Counted from the first letter of the stretch, positions 25,064 through 34,498 are shown. The stretch: 64,000 nt of DNA from Proteiniphilum acetatigenes DSM 18083 (GCF_000380985.1 NZ_KB905705.1:41343-105342); one strand, 5' to 3'. The notes: a model not told the origin generated them from the sequence alone. Program-made: numbers and translations.

Positions 25064-26536
25064 ATGAGTGAATATCTGAAAGCCGAACGGGCGCAGGAGT
25101 GGCGTGAAGCGCTCCGCAAGTCGATAAAGAACAAAGATCGCATTACCATCCCCCGGGTAAAAATGCCCGAGGTGGATCCCGTGGTACGTAGTCGTACATA
25201 TGACGAAGTAAACCTCGGATTGACACCAGAGTTGGCTGTCAACGAATCGCATCGCTGTCTCGACTGCGTAGATCCCACCTGCATCACCGGTTGTCCCGTA
25301 GAGATCAATATCCCCAAATTCATCAAAAATATCGAGCGGGGTGAATTCTTAGAAGCAGCCAAAACATTAAAGGAAACCAGTGCCCTGCCGGCAGTTTGCG
25401 GTCGTGTATGTCCGCAGGAACGACAATGTGAAAGCCAGTGTTTCTATACGTTGAAGCTGAAGAAGGAACCTGTAGCTATAGGTCATCTGGAACGATTTGC
25501 AGCCGATTACGAACGTATGAGTGGTAATATTTCCATACCTGAGACCGCTCCTGCCAACGGTATCAGGATTGCCGTAGTCGGCTCCGGTCCGGCCGGACTG
25601 GCTTTTGCAGGCGACATGGTGAAACTGGGATACGATGTCACCGTATTTGAAGCTCTCCATGAGTTGGGAGGTGTACTTCGTTACGGTATTCCCGAGTTCC
25701 GTCTGCCCAATGACATAGTGGATGTGGAAATCGATGGCCTGAAAAAGATGGGTGTGAAGTTCGAGACCAACTGTATTGTAGGCAAGACGATCTCACAGGA
25801 AGATCTCAAAGCGGAAGGATTCAAAGGTATTTTCGTAGGTAGCGGCGCCGGGTTGCCCAACTTTATGAATATTCCCGGTGAGAACCTGATAGGCATTATG
25901 TCGTGCAATGAGTATCTTACCCGTGTAAACCTTATGCAGGCGGCCGATCCGGAGAGTGATACCCCGGTCTATAAAGGGAAAAAAGTAGCAGTAGTGGGAG
26001 GTGGCAATACCGCCATGGATGCCGTCCGTACCGCACGACGACTGGGAGCCGAGAGAGCAATGATCATCTATCGTCGCTCCGAAGAAGAGATGCCTGCCCG
26101 CGTGGAAGAGATCAAGCATGCCAAAGAGGAAGGGATAGAGTTCTATACACTGCATAATCCTCTTCGGTATGAAGGAGATGAACTGGGTCACGTGCAACGG
26201 ATGCTGTTACAACGGATGGAGTTGGGGGCACCCGATCAGTCCGGCCGTCGCCGTCCCGTAGCAATTGAGGGCGACACAATCTGGCTCGAAGTAGATGAAG
26301 TGATTGTGAGTGTGGGGGTATCCCCCAATCCATTGATCCCGCAGAGTTTTGACGGAATGGAAGTCACTTCCTGGGGCACCATTGTTGTCAACAGTGACAC
26401 TATGCAGACTGCCGACGAGATGATCTTTGCCGGCGGTGATATCGTGCGTGGAGGAGCGACTGTCATTCTGGCCATGGGTGACGGGAGAAAGGCTGCCAAG
26501 GCAATGGATCAATACTTAGCTGATGCAATGATTTAA
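25064..26536 (+). CDS. nfnB: Nfn large subunit / glutamate synthase small-subunit-like (GltA)
   Basis: A 490-residue flavoprotein. An N-terminal Fe-S domain (about 60-140) carries CLDCVDPTCITGCPVE and VCGRVCPQERQCESQC, enough Cys for two [4Fe-4S] clusters. Two nucleotide-binding folds follow, with VVGSGPAGLAFAGDM (FAD) and VVGGGNTAMDAVRTARRLGA (NADPH), then FAGGDIVRGGATVILAMGDG. Annotation pipelines call this homotetrameric glutamate synthase. With nfnA directly upstream the more likely role is the NADPH/ferredoxin side of the NfnAB bifurcating transhydrogenase. Confidence 0.9.
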   Translation: MSEYLKAERAQEWREALRKSIKNKDRITIPRVKMPEVDPVVRSRTYDEVNLGLTPELAVNESHRCLDCVDPTCITGCPVEINIPKFIKNIERGEFLEAAKTLKETSALPAVCGRVCPQERQCESQCFYTLKLKKEPVAIGHLERFAADYERMSGNISIPETAPANGIRIAVVGSGPAGLAFAGDMVKLGYDVTVFEALHELGGVLRYGIPEFRLPNDIVDVEIDGLKKMGVKFETNCIVGKTISQEDLKAEGFKGIFVGSGAGLPNFMNIPGENLIGIMSCNEYLTRVNLMQAADPESDTPVYKGKKVAVVGGGNTAMDAVRTARRLGAERAMIIYRRSEEEMPARVEEIKHAKEEGIEFYTLHNPLRYEGDELGHVQRMLLQRMELGAPDQSGRRRPVAIEGDTIWLEVDEVIVSVGVSPNPLIPQSFDGMEVTSWGTIVVNSDTMQTADEMIFAGGDIVRGGATVILAMGDGRKAAKAMDQYLADAMI

Positions 26537-26547
26537 CGATTTGATGA

Positions 26548-26575
26548 TGTGCTGATTAATTAGCTAATCAACACA
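26548..26575. repeat. Hairpin between nfnB and pdxB
   Basis: TGTG-C-TGATTA-N6-TAATCA-A-CACA is an inverted repeat with one mismatched pair. It sits inside text-like sequence of the ATTTGATGATGTGCTGATT type. No T run follows on either strand. Confidence 0.45.
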
Positions 26576-26602
26576 TAAGTAAATCTCCAAATTAAATTTT
26601 TC

Positions 26603-27712
26603 ATGAAGATACTGGCTGACGCACATATCCCCTATTTGAAAGGAGTTGCAGAACAGTTTGGCGAAGTGGAATACCTTCCGGGAAATCAATTCAACCGGGA
26701 GGCTATCAGGGAAAAAGATGCGCTTATCGTGCGTACGGTCACTCATTTCGGAGAAGAGATCCTTTCGGGAACGAAAGTGAAGCTGATTTGCTCCGCCACC
26801 ATCGGGTTCGATCATATCGATACGGCATGGTGTGACGCCCACGGAGTGACCTGGCGTACGGCACCCGGCTGTAACGCTGCTTCGGTAGAACAGTATGTAA
26901 CAGCTTCCCTGCTATATCTGGCTGAAAAACATCAATTCGATCTGAAAGAGAAAACCATCGGGATAGTAGGTGTAGGGAATGTAGGAAGTAAAGTGGAGGT
27001 TGCCTGTAAAAAATTAGGGATGCGGATTCTGCTGAACGATCCTCCGAGAGAAGAACATGAAGGTTCTGCCCTTTTTACCGATATCAAAACTATCCAACGG
27101 GAAGCGGATATTATCACCTTCCACACTCCTTTGACGAAAACAGGAAAATACAAAACCCACCATCTGGCAGATGATCATTTTCTGGCATCAGTCGAAAAGA
27201 AGCCATATATTATCAATGCAGCCCGGGGAGGCGTGACAGATAATCAGGCACTAAAAAAGGCAATTCATAATGGAAATATTTCCGGAGTGGTAATCGACTG
27301 CTGGGAAAATGAGCCCGAGATAGACAGAGAATTACTCCGACTGGCCGATATCGCTACCCCCCATATCGCCGGCTATAGTGCCGATGGCAAATGGACAGCC
27401 ACAAAGATGAGCCTCGAAAATCTCAATAATTTCTTCAATTTAGGAATAGAAAACATACATTATCAGGAGATACCTTCTCCTTCAGAACCTATTATTGATC
27501 TTCAGGAAATTGCTCCCGAACATCAACTTCAACACACGGTTTGGCAGACCTATAATCCGATGGCAGAGACAACCGCACTGAAATCCGCACCAGAGAAATT
27601 CTATTGGTTCCGCTCCAATTATCCTTTACGGAGGGAGTACCGTGCTTACCAGATACTCCAAGCGGATCCCATGGTTATGCCAACTCTACTCAGTCTGGGA
27701 TTCAGGGAATAA
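26603..27712 (+). CDS. pdxB: Erythronate-4-phosphate dehydrogenase
   Basis: NAD-dependent oxidation of 4-phosphoerythronate, the second step of the DXP-dependent pyridoxal-phosphate pathway. The 369-residue product has the D-2-hydroxyacid dehydrogenase layout: CSATIGFDHID, the Rossmann motif GIVGVGNVGSKVEVACKKLG, NAARGGVTDNQAL, VIDCWENEPEID, and the catalytic His in ATPHIAGYS. The C-terminal extension (about 285-369) fits the PdxB dimerisation domain (DUF3410). It ends at a bidirectional terminator shared with rpsP. Confidence 0.94.
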   Translation: MKILADAHIPYLKGVAEQFGEVEYLPGNQFNREAIREKDALIVRTVTHFGEEILSGTKVKLICSATIGFDHIDTAWCDAHGVTWRTAPGCNAASVEQYVTASLLYLAEKHQFDLKEKTIGIVGVGNVGSKVEVACKKLGMRILLNDPPREEHEGSALFTDIKTIQREADIITFHTPLTKTGKYKTHHLADDHFLASVEKKPYIINAARGGVTDNQALKKAIHNGNISGVVIDCWENEPEIDRELLRLADIATPHIAGYSADGKWTATKMSLENLNNFFNLGIENIHYQEIPSPSEPIIDLQEIAPEHQLQHTVWQTYNPMAETTALKSAPEKFYWFRSNYPLRREYRAYQILQADPMVMPTLLSLGFRE

Positions 27713-27717
27713 AAAAA

Positions 27718-27744
27718 CCCGGTGCATGAGCATCGGGCCTTTTT
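27718..27744. terminator. Bidirectional terminator between pdxB and rpsP
   Basis: CCCGGTGC-ATGA-GCATCGGG followed by CCTTTTTAT on the plus side and by a run of seven T on the minus side. It serves the convergent pdxB and rpsP genes. Confidence 0.85.
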
Positions 27745-27768
27745 ATAATGTATGTTTTATTATTTATC

Positions 27769-28473
27769 TTACTCTTCTGTTTTCTCTTCAGCAGCTTCAG
27801 CAGTAGGTTTTTCTTCAGCAGCAGGAGCTTCTTCGGGAGTTTCAGCAGGAACTTCTTCCTTCACAGGCGCTTCCTCCACTTCTGCAGGTACTTCTTCAAC
27901 CTTTGCCTCAACAGTCTCTTCAACTACTGATTCGGCCGGTTCAGCTACTTCAACTGTTTCTTCAGCAATCGGAGCTTCCTCTTCTACGGGAGCAGGAGCG
28001 TTAGCAGCTTCTTCTTCGGCTTTTTTCTTAGCCAAAACTTCCGCTCTGGTCTTGTTAACCTCTTTTTCAGCATCCAGACGGGCTTTCTCTTCAGCACGCT
28101 TTTGCTCATCGTCCTTATCTTTGATTTTCTGGGTAAGCTGCGATTTCGAATTTTTCCATGCTTCGAATCTTTTTTCAGCTTCCGCTTCATCAAAAGCGCC
28201 CTTTTTCACACCTCCAAGAAGATGCTTTTTCAATAATACGCCCTCTTCCGATAAGATATTCCGCACCGTGTCGGTGGGTTGTGCTCCAGTCTGCAGCCAA
28301 TACAAAGCTCTTTCGAAATCTAAAGTGATCGTAGCAGGATGTGTGTTCGGATTGTAAGAACCTATCCTCTCAATGTACTTTCCATCTCGTGGTGCTCTGC
28401 TATCTGCAACAATAATCTGATAGAAGGGATAATTTTTACGTCCTCTTCTCTGTAAACGAAGTTTTGTTGCCAT
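27769..28473 (-). CDS. rpsP: 30S ribosomal protein S16 with long acidic C-terminal tail
   Basis: Residues 1-80 are canonical S16 ([49 protein letters not shown]). A tail of roughly 150 residues follows: first a charged Lys/Glu helix (about 90-165), then a Glu/Pro/Ala/Val-rich low-complexity stretch (about 166-234, for example [18 protein letters not shown]). Bacteroidota S16 proteins often have extensions, but this one is about 70 residues longer than the form of about 160-180 that I recall as usual. It is preceded by a textbook promoter and is not in the usual rpsP-rimM-trmD operon. Confidence 0.96.
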   Translation of the reverse strand: MATKLRLQRRGRKNYPFYQIIVADSRAPRDGKYIERIGSYNPNTHPATITLDFERALYWLQTGAQPTDTVRNILSEEGVLLKKHLLGGVKKGAFDEAEAEKRFEAWKNSKSQLTQKIKDKDDEQKRAEEKARLDAEKEVNKTRAEVLAKKKAEEEAANAPAPVEEEAPIAEETVEVAEPAESVVEETVEAKVEEVPAEVEEAPVKEEVPAETPEEAPAAEEKPTAEAAEEKTEE

Positions 28474-28746
28474 TTAGTAGTTTCTTTTAAAATTGATTTT
28501 TTGCATTTGCGGGTGCAAAGATAGTGATTAATTCCTTATCTTCAAAATTGAATCATCCCATTCTGGATATTTATCTCTGAATCGGTAATTTCTTTGAAAT
28601 CCATGAGGATCCCAGCCTTTCCATCCAACGAGGTAGCTCTATTATTCAGTATTTATATTAAAAAATAATTTCTATTTGGAACTTTTCACAAAATTCCATA
28701 TATTTGACAGCATATTATCGTCTTTTTATTAGGATGACCAAACCCC
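28474..28746. other. Intergenic region upstream of rpsP
   Basis: Contains the rpsP promoter near its left end. The rest (about 28550-28740) is A/T-rich and shows no gene, RNA or repeat that I can support. Confidence 0.5.
28516..28523 (-). promoter_or_regulatory. rpsP promoter, -7 and -33 elements
   Basis: TATCTTTG is an exact -7 match, and TTTTG (28543-28547 on the complement) lies 19 bases upstream as the -33 element. It is the best-formed promoter in the window. Confidence 0.7.
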
Positions 28747-28884
28747 ATGGGGAAAACCCAAGCTAATAATAGCTTATTGGAGTTTGATAGAGATGTGATT
28801 ACTTTATTGTTTGGAATAGCTGACAGCCACGATTGGTTGATAGGTTTGAAACAATATTTACATATTAATCATTTGACTAAATAG
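28747..28884 (+). CDS. Possible 45-residue small protein or leader peptide
   Basis: ATG at 28747 opens a 45-codon frame (MGKTQANNSLLEFDRDVITL, then LFGIADSHDWLIGLKQYLHI, then NHLTK). It ends 7 bases before the ATG of the TPR-AraC regulator, which suggests translational coupling. The composition is protein-like (hydrophobic core, few rare codons), and AGGATG precedes the start by about 9 bases. I do not recognise it. It could equally be the tail of a decayed gene that happens to hold an ATG. Confidence 0.4.
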   Translation: MGKTQANNSLLEFDRDVITLLFGIADSHDWLIGLKQYLHINHLTK

Positions 28885-28891
28885 TCCAAGT

Positions 28892-30649
28892 ATGTCTGTC
28901 ACCTGCTATATAAAAGCAATGGGAATTCCTTTTCTGTGGTTCTTTTTGTCGTTTTTCCTCCAGTCTTGTCTCCGGCAATCAACGGCCCAATACCCAGTTC
29001 GGTTGGAAAAGATGATAGACCTTTTTTTCATCGAGAATCAGAATGACAGCCTGTTACATTTAGAAGATCGGGATCAGAAATACCTGTCCGAAAATATCCG
29101 GCATGTGAGTGATATTTTCAAAGCTGGAGCGCTCAGTGAATCCGGAAGAGCCGACAGCGCCAAAATTATATTGCAGGGTATCTGTCCCGAAGAGTTACAG
29201 GGCCGTGACCTCTACTACTATAACGGAGTCATGGCATTAACCCAATTTCGCCTGAATCGGCTTCATGAATCTTTTCAGACAGCCTCTGCATTTGTGGGAA
29301 GTAAAGTGTACGATATAAGATGCCGTGCCCTGATTGAGCGTGTGATGGCAAGGATCATGTACTATTACGAAAATTATGAGCACGCCATCAGTTTACTTCA
29401 CCAATCGGAAGAACATTACCGTGAGGCCGGATTAGAGAAGAGCGCAGCTGTGAACCAAAAATTTCTGGCAAGTTTCTATGCAGAATTGGGCTCATTCGAT
29501 GAAGCCACAAAAAAAATCAAAGAGGCAGAAACAACGTTAAAGAAGTACGATGATAAGGAAGAGCTCTACTACCTCTATATTGTGGGGATTAAAACTTATC
29601 TCAATCTACAGCGGACAGACAGTGCGCAATACTACGCAAAGCTGGCCATGGAGACCGTAGACTTTACCCGTGACCAGCAAAAGCAGGCTTCCATCTATAA
29701 TTATATGGGAACGATTGAGAGTTTGCAGGAAAATTATCCTGTAGCCATCCAATCATTTGAAAAAGTGATCCGGATAGATGATAATTTCTTCGGATCCGAA
29801 AGACAAAAATCGGTAGCTCTCATTGGCCTGGCTTCTGTTTACAATAAACTCAACAGACACGAAGAAGCAAAAAAATATGCCATGCAGGCAATTGAGACCA
29901 TCAAAGATCACGGATGGGAAAATTTACAACACGATGCCTACAACGAATTATCGACTGCTTTTCTGTCAACCGATCAGGTGAAAGCGCAGATTTTTCTTGA
30001 TTCCGCCCAAGTCAGCAGGAATAAGTACCACCAATTATCGGCAAAAGGAATTGTAGACTTCACGGAAAAACAAATAGAACTGGACAAGGCTGCCCGTGAA
30101 ATAAATCAACTACAGAGGGTCAAAAGAAGAAACCGGATCATATTTCATACTGCTCTCGGCTTCCTGATAGGAGTCAATATCACATTTATCCTGATCAGCA
30201 ATATGAGAAAAAGGGTAAAAAACAAAAAACCGCGCTATTCCCTCGAATCAAAAGAGTCTTTCCTCTTCAATAATTTTAAAGCCTGGTTAGAAGACGGTAA
30301 AAGATATCTGCAACCCAATCTCGATTTAAGCAAGGTTGCTTCGGAGATGGGGACGAACCGCAGCTATCTCTCAAAAGCTATCAACTCACAAGGTTTAAGA
30401 TTCACGGAAATTATCAACAAGTATCGGATTCAAGAAGCAATAAGTATTTTCGAAAATAAAAATGACCATAGGAATAATCATACCATAAACGAATTAGCAC
30501 TCTCAGTTGGCTTTAATACTAAGTCCGTATTTTTTGACTCCTTCCGGAAGGAAACAGGAATGACGCCCCGTCAATTCAAAGAAAAAATCCAGCATACAAA
30601 GATCCGCGATAATGAAAATACTCAAAAAGGTGAATCGGAGACGACATAA
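28892..30649 (+). CDS. TPR-sensor AraC-family transcription regulator, membrane-spanning
   Basis: A 585-residue one-component regulator. A signal/anchor segment at about 10-28 is followed by TPR-type helices (about 60-390; YYENYEHAISLLHQSEEHYR, IYNYMGTIESLQENYPVAIQ, LNRHEEAKKYAMQAIE). A membrane span lies at about 412-430 (FHTALGFLIGVNITFILIS). A cytoplasmic AraC DNA-binding domain fills about 455-570 (MGTNRSYLSKAINSQGLRFT, then GFNTKSVFFDSFRKETGMTP). The TPR part should face the periplasm and the HTH the cytoplasm. It is the first of three consecutive AraC-type regulators; the target genes are unknown. Confidence 0.92.
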   Translation: MSVTCYIKAMGIPFLWFFLSFFLQSCLRQSTAQYPVRLEKMIDLFFIENQNDSLLHLEDRDQKYLSENIRHVSDIFKAGALSESGRADSAKIILQGICPEELQGRDLYYYNGVMALTQFRLNRLHESFQTASAFVGSKVYDIRCRALIERVMARIMYYYENYEHAISLLHQSEEHYREAGLEKSAAVNQKFLASFYAELGSFDEATKKIKEAETTLKKYDDKEELYYLYIVGIKTYLNLQRTDSAQYYAKLAMETVDFTRDQQKQASIYNYMGTIESLQENYPVAIQSFEKVIRIDDNFFGSERQKSVALIGLASVYNKLNRHEEAKKYAMQAIETIKDHGWENLQHDAYNELSTAFLSTDQVKAQIFLDSAQVSRNKYHQLSAKGIVDFTEKQIELDKAAREINQLQRVKRRNRIIFHTALGFLIGVNITFILISNMRKRVKNKKPRYSLESKESFLFNNFKAWLEDGKRYLQPNLDLSKVASEMGTNRSYLSKAINSQGLRFTEIINKYRIQEAISIFENKNDHRNNHTINELALSVGFNTKSVFFDSFRKETGMTPRQFKEKIQHTKIRDNENTQKGESETT

Positions 30650-30702
30650 ATATCATGCTAGCGAATCAACTTATTTTTCGAATACTTTAAACCTGCAAGG
30701 CT

Positions 30703-31785
30703 ATGATCGATAATCTTCACATTTTCTTCGCTACCGGAGGTTTTTGGACCACACTAGTACTCTCTTTGGTTTTTGCCTTCAGTGCAACACCACAAAGCAA
30801 GTTCTTGCGTAATTACAACAAGGCTAGATATATTATGGCTTTTATCTATTTACTATTCACGGTTTTCAGCTTGTTTATAATAACCGGTAAATTACAAAAG
30901 CTGGATCTTCCTTCTCTCAAGATATTCGTCCTCATTTTTTTCTCCTTCCAACTGTTTCTCTTCACGCATGTAAGTCTGACCCTGATCAATTATAGGTATT
31001 TATCATTCAAATTATTGATATATCAATTAATCCCGGTGTTTATCTTGGGTCTGATCAGCATATTGTCGAATCTTTTAAATTGGGAAGAAAGAATTGTCAA
31101 TATAATCTTTTATAGTCTGTTATTATTCTTTGTAATTTCCCTCCTCATCATTACTCAATTATTCTTTAGCCACTACGCGAAATACCGGAAAAGAGTAGAC
31201 AATTATTTTACCGGAATTGGAACCGACCGCCTGAAATGGATACAAACCTCCCATCTGTTCATACTAATTTCCGGCATAACTGTTGTAATTGCCCTCTTTA
31301 CCACACTGAAGATTATAATACCATTTTACATATTTGCCATTCTCTTCTATATTGGTTATGCCGTTCACTTTCTCAATTACAAAAATATTTTTAATATTAT
31401 GGTACCAGTACTGAGGGAAGAGGAGGAAAAACCGATAAAGTCATCTGAGATCACATTCTCTCAGATAGAAAAAGCAGTGGGAAAATGGGAACAACAAAAG
31501 CTATTCACAAATCCGAAAATTACCATTACTAAGGTAGCGGCACAGGTTTCCACCAACAGGTCATATCTGTCGCAATACATCAACAGGTCGAAACAAAAAA
31601 CTTTCAATGAATGGATCAACGAGTTGCGTATTGAGGAGGCAAAAAAACTGATGGCAAACAATAAAAATATGACTATTGAAGAAGTAAGCGAAAAGGTAGG
31701 ATATACTGACAAAAGCTATTTTAGTAAATGCTTTGTAAGATATATAGGAATTACAGCTTCACAATGGAAAGAAAAACACCTGTGA
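30703..31785 (+). CDS. Polytopic-membrane AraC-family regulator
   Basis: A 360-residue protein with about seven hydrophobic segments in residues 8-235 (for example IMAFIYLLFTVFSLFIITG, ISGITVVIALFTTLKIIIPF) joined to an AraC-type helix-turn-helix domain at about 255-360 (VSTNRSYLSQYINRSKQKTF and GYTDKSYFSKCFVRYIGITA). This 7TM-AraC design suggests a membrane receptor that binds DNA directly, with no phosphorelay. It follows the TPR-AraC gene by 53 bases on the same strand. Ligand and targets are unknown. Confidence 0.92.
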   Translation: MIDNLHIFFATGGFWTTLVLSLVFAFSATPQSKFLRNYNKARYIMAFIYLLFTVFSLFIITGKLQKLDLPSLKIFVLIFFSFQLFLFTHVSLTLINYRYLSFKLLIYQLIPVFILGLISILSNLLNWEERIVNIIFYSLLLFFVISLLIITQLFFSHYAKYRKRVDNYFTGIGTDRLKWIQTSHLFILISGITVVIALFTTLKIIIPFYIFAILFYIGYAVHFLNYKNIFNIMVPVLREEEEKPIKSSEITFSQIEKAVGKWEQQKLFTNPKITITKVAAQVSTNRSYLSQYINRSKQKTFNEWINELRIEEAKKLMANNKNMTIEEVSEKVGYTDKSYFSKCFVRYIGITASQWKEKHL

Positions 31786-32074
31786 TTAAACCGATTATCT
31801 AAACGAGCAGCAATTGTCTGTTTTTATCAAAAAAATAGGAAATCGTCTATTTTTTAATTGTGGTAAAATCAGCAATAAAGTTTTGCCGACTTTACCACCT
31901 ATTAAGATCTCTCCTTTTTACTTTAGCAGACAATTTTATTTCATATTTAAGACAGATATTAAATATATAATTGTGTATGTATTTTTACCATATGTATCTT
32001 TTTTTATAAGAATATTGTCTGTATTTAAACGCATAGTATTGAAAAATACTAAATAACCAGAGAACTCTTCACAT
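31786..32074. other. A/T-rich gap upstream of the hybrid regulator
   Basis: 289 bases, strongly A/T-rich. A TTG-initiated open stretch (31814-32056) is Phe/Ile/Lys-rich and has the look of translated A/T-rich noise. No promoter box or repeat can be defended. Confidence 0.4.
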
Positions 32075-34498
32075 ATGTTTAAGCAACAGAAAAAACAGAC
32101 TATGGATCTGAACTTGCAAAAATGGTTTATTTTTGTGTCCTATCTTATTTTATTTGCATGTAGCCCGGGAAATAAGAACAATATGAAATCAATCCCAGGC
32201 AGCTCTTTCGTGGACAAAAATCATAATTCGATAGACTCATTACTAAACAGGATTTCAAACGATACCATTGCCCTTTTTAATTACCTTTCGTTGGCACAGT
32301 CCACCCGGGACTGTTATGCCGAGATGAAAACCTATCGTCAGTTGGGTTTGTATTATCTGAATAGCTATGCTTATTTAAAAGCGATACAATACCATATATA
32401 TTACTTGAACACGGCAGAAGAGTACAGCGATCCAATCCGGGAAATAGAGGCGCTAAACACACTGGCTTATGATTATAAAGCTATTTGCATGTTGGGTGAA
32501 TCGTCTGAATATTATTTTAAGGCGCTATCGCAACTAAATAAATTACCCAAAAACAACAATAAAGAAATTCTATCGGAAAAAGCAAAAACACTAAACGGAT
32601 TGGGAAATATTTATTTAAGAATCAATCAACCAGATGATGCCCTATTATTCTTACAAAAATCGCTACAAATAGAGACACGAAATAATTACATTTTGGGACA
32701 AGCAAAGAATCTGGCAGACATCGGCTTATCTTTCGAAAGCAGAATGGAGTATGATTCAGCATACCAATATTTCGACCGGGCACTGAATTTGTATATTGAA
32801 ACCAATTCCGTATCGGGGATGTCTTCCTGCTTTGAACGTATCGGCAACCTGTATATGCTGCAAGATAAATACGACAGTGCTTTGGTATATATCGAAAGCG
32901 CATATAATTCCCTCCAGCACACATCGGACAAATTAAACTGGCTGAACAGTTGCTTTTCATTCGGAAATATTTGCATCCGAAAAGGAGACTACCTGAAAGC
33001 CGAAACCCTTCTACATAAAGGATTAAAAGTATCGGATGAACTTAAATTACCTAATTATCTGGAAAAAGCCTCCATGCTCCTATCAGAATTATACAAGCAA
33101 CAGGGTAATAACGCTGCAGCCCTCGAAGCTTACGAGAAGAGCGTTTCCTATGCAAAAGCATTCCGAAGTGGACGGGACATCAACCGGATTATGACACACA
33201 GATTGGCTTATGAAAAAAAATCAAATGAGACAAAGGAAACATTATTGACGACACAACTTGAAAATATTGAGAGAAATAAAACGAAAGCTACACACCTTGC
33301 TCTATCGATTTTTATTGCTTTAACCGGTTTCATCATCATCCTAGTCCAACTGTTCCAAATAAAGAAACAAAAGGTTGAGACTTATCCTTGCCAGGAAAAG
33401 ATAAAATTGGATTTTTGCGTTAATATTGCACATAAGTTAAAAACACCTGTCACTATTATTACCGAATTAACCCAGAGACTTAGAAATAATCTGGATACAA
33501 ATGATCTTCACAAAAATTCAACAAATCTGGATATACTCGTCCGTCAGTCACAGGATCTCCTTTTCCTGATAGATAGTATATTACCTGAAACAAACATGCA
33601 GAAATGGGTAAAATCCGACATAACAACACGCGAAAACGGATACTCTATAACCACAAACAATACCGTCACTTACAGTAAGGAATCGGAAAATAATGTTGAA
33701 AAGAGCTGCATTTCAAAAGAAAACCCGACGGTGCTCATAGTGGAAAATGACAAAGATATGATTTCTTATCTCTCTTCTATTCTGCAGGAAAACTACTGTA
33801 TTTTTACAGTAGATAGCGGAAGGAGAGCCGCTCAAAAAGCAGCCGAAACGGTGCCTAATATTATTATTTCAAACATCACGATGCCCGGTATGAACGGTTA
33901 TGATTTATGCAGAGAGATAAAAAATTCGGATGCCATCGCACACATACCGGTTATCCTACTCTCTGCTTGCGGTTCTAAAGAAGATCGTATAAAAGGATTC
34001 CGGTGCGGAGCTGATGCATTTCTGTCCAAACCGGTCTTTGAAGAGGAGTTGTTGGCGGTGATCAATCAACTCCTGGATGCACGGAAGTTGATGTGGAGTA
34101 AATACGCGCTCACCGCGATAAACACAGGAAAAGACATAGAGCACGACATCGTAAAAAAGAATACTGCTGTAGAGTTCCTCAAACAAATTACCAACTTGAT
34201 CTATAAAGAAATTGATAATACGCAAAATATCATTGAAATAATATCCGATAAAATCTGCCTGAGTTCTTCTCAACTGAACCGTAAGATAAAAGCGGCTACC
34301 GGAATGACAACCTCCAACTATATTTTGAAAGTAAGATTGAATAAAGCAGCACAACTCCTCTCCAGATCCCGGAAACCGATTGGTGAAATTGCCATGAACT
34401 GCGGTTTTAATGATTTCGCTTACTTCTCCCGATCGTTCAAAAAAGAGTTTGGAATGACGCCCACCTCTTTCCAACGCCTTCCCCACTCTATAAATTAG
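32075..34498 (+). CDS. Hybrid-type regulator lacking the kinase ATPase domain: TPR-TM-HisKA-REC-AraC
   Basis: An 807-residue protein with lipobox-like LFACS at about residue 31, TPR repeats (about 60-390) and a membrane span (about 407-430). A HisKA-like helical hairpin has an H box (NIAHKLKTPVTII, H453). It passes directly through an unstructured linker into a receiver domain (about 549-665) and an AraC HTH domain (about 700-805, GFNDFAYFSRSFKKEFGMTP). No HATPase_c N, G1 or G2 box exists between HisKA and REC. In the receiver the phospho-acceptor position reads SNITMPGMNG, so Asp is replaced by Asn (N600), while the acidic pair (END) and Lys (SKPV, K652) remain. It is probably a phosphorylation-independent regulator. 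ATG at 32102 is an alternative start. Confidence 0.9.
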   Translation: MFKQQKKQTMDLNLQKWFIFVSYLILFACSPGNKNNMKSIPGSSFVDKNHNSIDSLLNRISNDTIALFNYLSLAQSTRDCYAEMKTYRQLGLYYLNSYAYLKAIQYHIYYLNTAEEYSDPIREIEALNTLAYDYKAICMLGESSEYYFKALSQLNKLPKNNNKEILSEKAKTLNGLGNIYLRINQPDDALLFLQKSLQIETRNNYILGQAKNLADIGLSFESRMEYDSAYQYFDRALNLYIETNSVSGMSSCFERIGNLYMLQDKYDSALVYIESAYNSLQHTSDKLNWLNSCFSFGNICIRKGDYLKAETLLHKGLKVSDELKLPNYLEKASMLLSELYKQQGNNAAALEAYEKSVSYAKAFRSGRDINRIMTHRLAYEKKSNETKETLLTTQLENIERNKTKATHLALSIFIALTGFIIILVQLFQIKKQKVETYPCQEKIKLDFCVNIAHKLKTPVTIITELTQRLRNNLDTNDLHKNSTNLDILVRQSQDLLFLIDSILPETNMQKWVKSDITTRENGYSITTNNTVTYSKESENNVEKSCISKENPTVLIVENDKDMISYLSSILQENYCIFTVDSGRRAAQKAAETVPNIIISNITMPGMNGYDLCREIKNSDAIAHIPVILLSACGSKEDRIKGFRCGADAFLSKPVFEEELLAVINQLLDARKLMWSKYALTAINTGKDIEHDIVKKNTAVEFLKQITNLIYKEIDNTQNIIEIISDKICLSSSQLNRKIKAATGMTTSNYILKVRLNKAAQLLSRSRKPIGEIAMNCGFNDFAYFSRSFKKEFGMTPTSFQRLPHSIN

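Noticed and set aside
31814..32056. 80-codon TTG-initiated frame
   Set aside because: A/T-driven Phe/Ile/Lys-rich translation with no ATG, no ribosome-binding site and no recognisable motif.
32075..34498. Standard hybrid two-component system (HTCS) call
   Set aside because: No HATPase_c motifs exist, and the receiver Asp is Asn; the usual HTCS mechanism cannot operate.
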